Assembly (NCBI GenBank): GCA_032173965.1
Contig: CM063287.1
Span: 4,283,859-4,347,858 of the forward strand
Direction: 5' to 3'
DNA length: 64,000 nucleotides
Source: Sitta carolinensis
Lineage: Eukaryota; Chordata; Aves; Passeriformes; Sittidae
Shown one piece after another: positions 57,197-64,000 of the stretch; position 1 is the stretch's first letter, and each line of letters starts with the position of its first letter. A model generated the notes under the pieces. That model saw only the letters and a program-made list of their open reading frames with translations, did not search any database and was not told the DNA's origin. Made by a program: the position numbers and the translations under genes.

Positions 57197-60068
57197 TCCT
57201 CTATTGTTCCACATTCAGAAGCAAATTTGACTTTTTAAACTTCAAATCTTCCCTCTCAGTCTGTGGGTTAAAATGTCCCATCACCTTTTTGACCCCTCGA
57301 GGGAAATTTAATTGTGAAGTGGGAGCATTAGATCTATACCAAATTACTGTTTTTGCAGGAGAGCAGAACTTCATTTTGTGATTCATACATTTGCAATCAG
57401 TGGAACTGAACTGTATTAATTCTAAATCAGAATAATATTAGGAAGTTAACATCCTGCTGAGTAAAACATGATAGAAATAAGAAATATAAAGGCAGTTTGG
57501 ACATACATCCATTCATTATAGAAGCCTCTCTTTCTTAATAGCCACACATTCTTGGGGAGAGGGAGGAAACATTTTCTTTTATTTAAAAGCAGCAAAAAAC
57601 TTACACTGGCAGGTTACATATGAGCATTTTGTTGCCAAGAAACACCTGGCTTTGCTTAGGGACATTTGCTTATACTGGGGAGAGAAAGTATTTTTATAAT
57701 TCAATAAACACTACCACAACCTCTCCACCTAAATTCACTATTAGGCTGAGTAATGAATAACTTCAATCGGAAAGGGAACTTTTAGGACAATAAGCCCTGA
57801 AGACACTTCACCAAAGTCCTGCATTTCATTTTTACTAGAGCCTTGCTCGCATTACATCTTGCATTGTTTTGAGCTTTAAAACTTTACTATGAGAATCCTC
57901 ATTTCTTCCCTACGTTCCCATTCTAGAATACAACATGGCAAAGGCAGATTTGCCATCCTGTCCCCTTCCCCCTGGGCATTGCCTTGGTCAGAGCAGCGCT
58001 TTTAACAGGGAACTTCCCTCTCCCACACACAGCTATGAATCTTTAGACAATGACTGTTATTAAGACTTTTCATCTTCATTTAAAAAAGGAAAGAAATGTT
58101 TTCTTTCTTTTGCAAGAGCCAACAGCTTTGTCCAGTGGTGATCTGTTGCCTTCCTGGCTCCACCAAAACTTCTGGCTGTTTTGAGTGCATGATTTATATT
58201 CCCTATCATCACTTAACTTGCTCATAGTTTTGCTGCTTAGTCCCTGGAACCCAGCAGATTTTTCTCCACAGGGCTGTTTCCTGGAATACTCCATTTCACA
58301 AATCAGTCTAAATAAAGGATGAAAGTTGACTTTTTTCTCCATACAAAATAACAAGTTGTCTTTGGGAGGATTCAAAACTTCTGTCTTCACAACACAAAAT
58401 ACCAGTGGATCAAAACAGGCAGAAATGGTGTCCAGCAAAGTCAAATGATATCAAAACCAGGATGAAACCTTGGAAAAGAGTTACAGAGAGATTGGTGTGG
58501 TGGGAATCCCCTGGCTCTCACATTGGAGAGGCTGCAGAAGTGCAATCTCCTTTTTTTTTTCCCCAGTATCTCTACATATGAACTGTTTTTTAGGTCCTAA
58601 CAGGCAACAGGAATTGGTGATGAAGTCACTCTCACTGCCATATGCTCCAATAAAAAAAGCAAAGAAACCAAATATCCCAGAAATCCTTTATGTTTGTGAA
58701 GAAATTCACCCTCCCAGTGTAGGGATTTTGACCCAATCCTCTGATTACCACAAACACCAGACTTCCCATTTGGTCAAACACACACCCCCCCACCCCCCCA
58801 AATCAAAGGCACCATGTAAAAATAGTCACAGTGACAATAGCAACATTAATAATGAGGATGGAGATCTTTCTAAACCATGAACAAATGTTGATTTTATTCT
58901 AAAATTAACTTGTGCAGAATGGGAGCATTTTTGTAATCCTCATGTTCATTGTTCACTTCCTCTGTTGAGCTTTCTGGATGCTATTTCTGAGAGGGAAGAA
59001 TGAGTCACTGTCTTGTCTTTCAATGAGCCCTCAGGTGGAGTTCCATGTCAGCTGGCAGAGAAGGAATTTGGGGGCAGGTGCTTTTCAGACCATGACAAAC
59101 ACCCAGTGAGTAATTCTGGGAGCCTCTACTCTGGGATTAAATACAGCACGAGAAATGAAGATGCTGAAGAACAGCACTGACAAGGAGAGCTCTGATCAGA
59201 TGGTGCACACAAGAGCAAGGTGCCCTGATAGTCCTCTCAAGGATTTAAGAAAGGGACAGGAGTGGCTCTGTGGCTGCTCAGGTTTGCCAGGAGAGTGTGT
59301 TCACTTGGGAATTTTATTTCCCTGCAGCCACTGAACGCTCACTGTTTTGAGAAAATCTGCATGGCACTGAAAATTTCCTGAAGTGTCTCAATTTCAAAGC
59401 TTGTTTAGCTTCACCTGCCAGGAGACCATAAGAGAGTTGAGTGTGTCTGAGCTTTTGGAACCACCTTCAGTAGAGAACTGAGTGTGTCTCAGCTTTTGGC
59501 ACTATCTTCAGCAGAGAATCAGATGTGCTTTTGAGAGCACCTTCAGCACCAAACTATAGTCGCCCAAGGATGGGATAAGTGGGGGTTTCCATGGCCTAGA
59601 TCATAGGGAAAACCCCCTTTGAACAAACAACTGAGCAGTCAATGCCACAAATGTTCATGTAGAGCTCAGACTCCAAGGTACCTTTTGCCCTGAAATGTCA
59701 GCAGACAGAAGTTTTTATGACTTATAATTACTGCTTCTTTCTTACAAAGGTAGGGCTTTGAAGACCTTGCAAAGCCTTATGCATTAAGGAGCTGTTTATG
59801 CTGCCTCTTTACTTACAAAAGTCAGACGTTCCTTGCACTTAGAGCAAAGAGCCAAAAATAGCACACAGATATTTCCATGTGCAGAGCTGAATGTGCCACT
59901 GCCGCCTTCATCTATGGCCAAAACTCAGCTCACCAGTGACTTTTGACCCTCACATTTAGGGCAGCAACCTCTACCCCAGTCCTAGCATTTCACAGGTTTT
60001 ATAGCCTCCAGCCCAGAGCAGATCCAACACCTGACCAGGGCCTCTCACAATTAATGACAGCACCCAAG
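57197..60068. other. Unassigned stretch
   Basis: No gene or transposon is recognised apart from the small tandem repeat at 59433-59547. A C-run lies at about 58785-58799. It ends with CCCAAG (60063-60068), the left target duplication of the next LTR. Confidence 0.55.
59433..59547 (+). repeat. Three degenerate tandem units of about 40 bp
   Basis: Units begin at 59433, 59472 and 59513. Each starts with an AGAG-type motif, the first two share 'gagtgtgtct' and 'agcttttgg', and all end in 'cttcag'. The third is shorter and more diverged. It is a small, old minisatellite. Confidence 0.75.
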
Positions 60069-60526
60069 TGTCACTGTGGCGAATAACACACGACACGAAT
60101 TTTCTCCAAACAGCTTGGAGAGATCAATCTGACTCCATTTATTCAAACAATGGCTCCCTTTTTATACATCTGGGACAGGCCACTGTGATGGTGGTTATTC
60201 AAACAATGGTTTCCTTTTTATCCATTTTGGACAGGCCACTGTGACTGGTGGTTTATTCAAACAATGGTTTCCTTTTTATACATTTTGGACAGGCCACTGT
60301 GACTGGTGAACGAGCGACAGAACTCTTCATCCACATTGGCCAAACCAGAGGGACATGGAAAGAAAATCTGTCCCACAAAAAGAATTCTAAACATGGGTAT
60401 CATCACACAAACAATTCCTGATGTTTATGTTCAAGCTGTGAGAACAAGTTTCAGAAACCCAAAACATCAGTTAAGAACAGAGCTCTAGAAACTCAGAAGC
60501 TGCAGGCCTGAAAGACCCAGACTACA
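60069..60526 (-). mobile_element. Solo LTR, family 1, copy B, with triplicated promoter segment
   Basis: A 458-bp LTR with minus-strand sense, homologous to copies A (323 bp) and C (342 bp). It is flanked by a perfect 6-bp duplication, CCCAAG, at 60063-60068 and 60527-60532. The excess length over copy C, 116 bp, is two extra copies of a 57-bp segment (60138-60308) that holds the TATA box. No internal genes remain. Intact target duplications show that it inserted as one event and was reduced to a solo LTR. Confidence 0.9.
60138..60308 (-). repeat. 57-bp triplication inside LTR copy B
   Basis: Units begin at about 60138, 60195 and 60252, each 'ttattcaaacaatgg', then a TATA-complement, then 'ggacaggccactgtga'. 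Units 1 and 3 keep the TATA complement (60161-60166 and 60285-60290). Unit 2 reads TTTATC at 60217-60222, so its box is altered. Confidence 0.92.
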
Positions 60527-63014
60527 CCCAAGGATGCTCCTGTTTCACCCCACGTGTTTCTTTGTCACTTAGCACACAGGTGACACTTCTTTGTTCTGAA
60601 GTCTGACCAGAATGAGAAGAATGTTGAGGTATTTAGGACTCTGTATTTTGGAGGCCAGTGAATAAGGATCAGCAGAATGGTTTCAGCAGGTTGGGAGGAA
60701 GTGCAGAGTTTAATGTTCCTCACTTCTCTCCATACCCAGAGCAGTGAGCATTAATGTCCCACCCAGGACATCAGGGGTTACAGACTCCAGCGGGGCCGAT
60801 TTCTTTCTTTGCTCTTATGTTAGCTATAAAAGGCTTTAGAAGCCTCAGCAGCGATTCCTAAACACAACCAAACCTCCAGGAATGCAGTATCACTGAGGGG
60901 CTCCTTGCACAAAGAAACTCCATCTGCCTTTTAGAATGTTGTGTTCCCTTTGCCCAGCTCAATCCCCAAATTGCTGCAGGACACCTCAGACACAAAACCC
61001 TTTAACGTGGGCCTCATGCACCAAGTCATCTGCTAATGTCCCCTGTTAAGTGATCTAAGCCTGGCCTCAATCTTCTGTTAATGAAAGAGAAGGAGGAGGA
61101 TACTTTAACGGCTATTATTAGCTCCTAGTACCTGTCCGAAGAAAACAAATCAAAACAGAGCCTTTAATTCCCCAGGCTCCCCAAGGGACTCAGCCTATGC
61201 AAAATAAAATCACTGTGGGTGAAAAACTTTGTGATTTCTCCCTTTAAGTGTCTGCTTGAGGAACAACCGTCCATCTACATTAAAAAAAACCCCAACCAAA
61301 CAAAAAGAAGCAGAAAACAAAAAAAAACACCAAAACCAAAACACCAAAACCCAGTAGTGATATAATTCAATCTTTACACTCAGCAAACAATGTTAACTGC
61401 TGTAATTTTATTTGAAGCTCCGGGATGGTTCCCTGGATTGAGTTAAAGTGAGATTTTGACACCAGCTTAAAAATCGATGTGCAGCAGGAGCACCTTTGTG
61501 TTGTCTCTAATCTTCACGTGATGCAGTGGGTGCTCTGACCTTACTCCAGTTCAAATGTTCCAGAATTTGGAGTTTCCCGAAGTCCATCCCTGCAGAGGCA
61601 CATTCTGGTGCTGTGCCCACCTTAGGGATGGCCCTGGGGCACAGGAGAGGGCTCCTGCACTTTATCAAAGACACCTCAAGAAGCCGAGATAAGCCTGAGG
61701 ACTTGAACTCCTACCTTTAAAACACCACTGAAACAAACTCTGGAAATGGTCCCACACTACAGAACTCCCATCCCTGAAAACGAACGCCGATTTCCTGCTG
61801 TGTTTTTATAAACTTGCAAGGACTCTGAATAGCTTTTTAGTAATTACTGAAAATTAAGGTCAAATATTTCCTACAAGGTGGCCTCCAATATTTGATGACT
61901 GTAGAAAAGGGTAACATATGGGATTGCTTGATTGCTCCCCTAACGGGATCCCGGATAATTAACCATTACAGGGTAATTGATATGTACGTAAATGGATTAG
62001 GTTCTTTAAGTTCAGTCTGTGTCCCTCACATAAACTGGTTCCATGCACTCTCAGCACACGCTGGGATTTCAGCTGGATTTTCCTCTCTTATTCATTATGC
62101 AGCCTGATTAATTTAGGGAAAGAGCAATCCACGTCCCAACTAATTGACAAAGAATTTCGAAATCTCTATGAATGCAGGTCTTTTGAGATCTAAAGAGAGA
62201 AGAAAACAATGCAATGTTAATTTAGGTTTACTTTTCTAGACTTCTCTTCCAGGAGATACCAATCCACTGATTTGATATTTGTCTAAATAAATAAAGGCAA
62301 ACCAGAAAATAAGGAACTCTTCCACCAGCAATCTTTCAGTCAGGCATTCTTTTCACTTTAGAATATTTTTTTTTTTACAGAAAATCAGATTTTCTAAATA
62401 TACTAATGCCTACTGCTTTTAGATTACATTGTGAATGACAAACATCAACATTTAAACTTTGAATCTGCACTAGGGCTGGCTGGATCTTACTGCTTCTGAG
62501 TTTTTAATATATTTCAGATTGCTGAAAGCTCCTGAGGGGGAAGGATCGCTACTGTTTTCCCACAAATAATTTCTAAAGAACCCCTGGTACCCCACAAAAA
62601 GGAGGATTTGTGTCAGAACAAACATAAAAACATTACATTTTCCAAGCCGTTTCAACTTTTCTCAGGTCCATATCCAAATTCAGCAATAAACTGATCGGTG
62701 TCCAATGCTTTTGATGTCCTATTGTTCTCCCCACTCCTTTCCTGCTGCAGCTACATTTCTCAATTCCACACTTTAAATACTGATGGTGAATTGCTATCTA
62801 AACCATCTGCAGATACATCTATAAGACAAGAAACTTGGTTCTCATTTTTTACTACAACCATTACAACAGATTGGGGCTGGGTGGATTTGTGCAGCTGAGG
62901 CTGCTTTGCAAATAATTCAAAATGCAAAAAAAAAAAATAAAATCTTGGAACAAGACAAGACAAACTACAAAAATGGGTTTGGGTTGCACACACTGATAAA
63001 ATCATCCTTTAAAT
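60527..63014. other. Unassigned stretch with possible conserved element
   Basis: No gene is recognised. An A/C-rich patch lies at 61280-61350. About 61890-62160 is single-copy and dense in TAATTA/ATTAAT-type motifs ('ggataattaaccattaca', 'gcctgattaatttaggg', 'caactaattgac'), a texture like that of vertebrate enhancers, but unproven. Confidence 0.5.
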
Positions 63015-63340
63015 TATAGAATCCCAGCATGTTTTGGGTTGGAAGGGACCTTAAATCCTATCCAGTGCCACCCCCTGCCACTGTGCCAGGCTGCTCCAAA
63101 CCCCAAAGTCCAGCCTGGCCTTGGGCACTGCCAGGGATCCAGGGGCAGCCCCAGCTGCTCTGGGCACCCTGTGCCAGGGCTGCCCACCCTGCCAGGGAAC
63201 AATTCCTGCCCAATATCTCACCCATCCCTGCCCTCTGGCACTGGGAAGCCACTCCCTGTGCCCTGCCTCTCCAGGACCTTGTAAACATTTCCTCTCCTCT
63301 GGAGAGGTCTTGTAGGTCCTTCAGGTACTGAAGGGTCTCA
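63015..63340 (-). mobile_element. CR1 LINE fragment, 3' end
   Basis: An antisense CR1 tail of about 325 bp with a well-preserved 3' terminus ('tatagaatcccagcatgttt', 'tgggttggaagggaccttaa'). It continues through the common blocks to 'ccctctggcactgggaagcc' and 'ccttcaggtactgaaggg'. It is among the best preserved copies of the common subfamily here. The 100-aa frame over it is incidental. Confidence 0.93.
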
Positions 63341-64000
63341 AAAGGTCACTCCAGAGGAGATCTCCATCTTCCCATTGTGATATGCAGAGAAATTTCCAGT
63401 GGGGGAAATTATACTCACTGGAATCAAGAGCCCAGGAGAAAATTATTGGCAAATTCCAAACATCAGGAGAACCAGGAGATGTCTGTGTATTAGCCTGCTG
63501 TGAAGGTGTGAGCACTGAATGCCCTCTTTGTAAGCCAAGTTCCTTCCATAGCCTTTTACCCAAACCCCACCTTAAAGCAGCAGATGGTGGAGCCTTTCCT
63601 AAATGCATTTACAGATATCTATGAGAGCAAATGGAATGGGAGGATCCCACATCACTTTAGAGTGGTCACAAAAGAAGACTGGGCTTTACAACGAACGGAG
63701 TCAGAAATAGAACATTTCCATGACTCATATCAGTTATTCCCGGGAGACATCTGCTGCCAATGGGTTAAATCCAAGTGGTTTTTTAACACATTTTTTTGCC
63801 ACTTAGAAAACTACAAAGGTGACAAGGAACAGACAGGAACTACAGAAAGCATCAGCTGGGAAATTAGGCAGCATAGGAAAGCCAAGATAACACTGCAATT
63901 TGATTTGAACACTTATTCCATCCCAAACCAGGCTTTCTTCTGCATATTTAAATGTGCAGCGCCTACGGTGCCCTTCCCCCAAGAATCAGCACCTAAACCA
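63341..64000. other. Unassigned non-coding stretch at the window edge
   Basis: No gene, RNA or transposon is recognised. Confidence 0.55.

Overview
The window looks like ordinary nuclear DNA of a bird. About twenty-five interspersed repeats are fragments of the avian CR1 retrotransposon. They carry its typical 3' tail, the reverse complement of a segment reading 'gtttgggttggaaggga', and the usual 5' truncation. The solo LTRs, A/T homopolymers, G+C-rich minisatellites and low overall coding density also fit a bird. A passerine is my best guess from the CR1 and LTR flavour, but that is inference.

Layout. From 1 to 43 kb the sequence is intergenic or intronic, moderately A+T-rich, and dotted with CR1 pieces on both strands. 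It includes a CR1-like element at 17.3-18.4 kb that contains a tandem array of ten 47-bp units, and a direct duplication of unknown origin at 12.8 and 14.7 kb. At 40.0-41.2 kb two solo LTRs of one family lie head to head, one of them nested in a CR1. From 43.4 to 45.1 kb is a CpG island that probably marks a promoter and first exon. It contains about 1 kb of C/T-rich minisatellite (24-, 17- and 16-bp units). From 45 to 64 kb is again non-coding sequence with CR1 fragments, a 582-bp solo LTR (52.7 kb), a shortened second copy of the 17-kb element (56.7 kb), and a third LTR of the 40-kb family (60.1 kb) in which the TATA-bearing segment is triplicated.

Genes. No protein-coding gene can be assigned. 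The long open frames lie in repeats: up to 614 aa in the CpG-island minisatellite and about 420 aa in the 47-bp array. They are open on several frames at once, so I read them as stop-free low-complexity sequence. Two weak exon-like signals are recorded with low confidence: 46066-46320, and a TATA/ATG/splice-donor arrangement at 49470-49610.

The best observations are mobile-element and tandem-repeat events: three solo LTRs of one family, two with perfect 6-bp target duplications, one nested insertion, promoter-segment triplication in one LTR, a minisatellite arising inside a CR1-like sequence, and near-identical CR1 copies in inverted orientation. I found no CRISPR array, tRNA, rRNA or operon-like gene system. 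Repeat names rest on recognised motifs, not on a database search, and most boundaries are good to about 10-20 bp.
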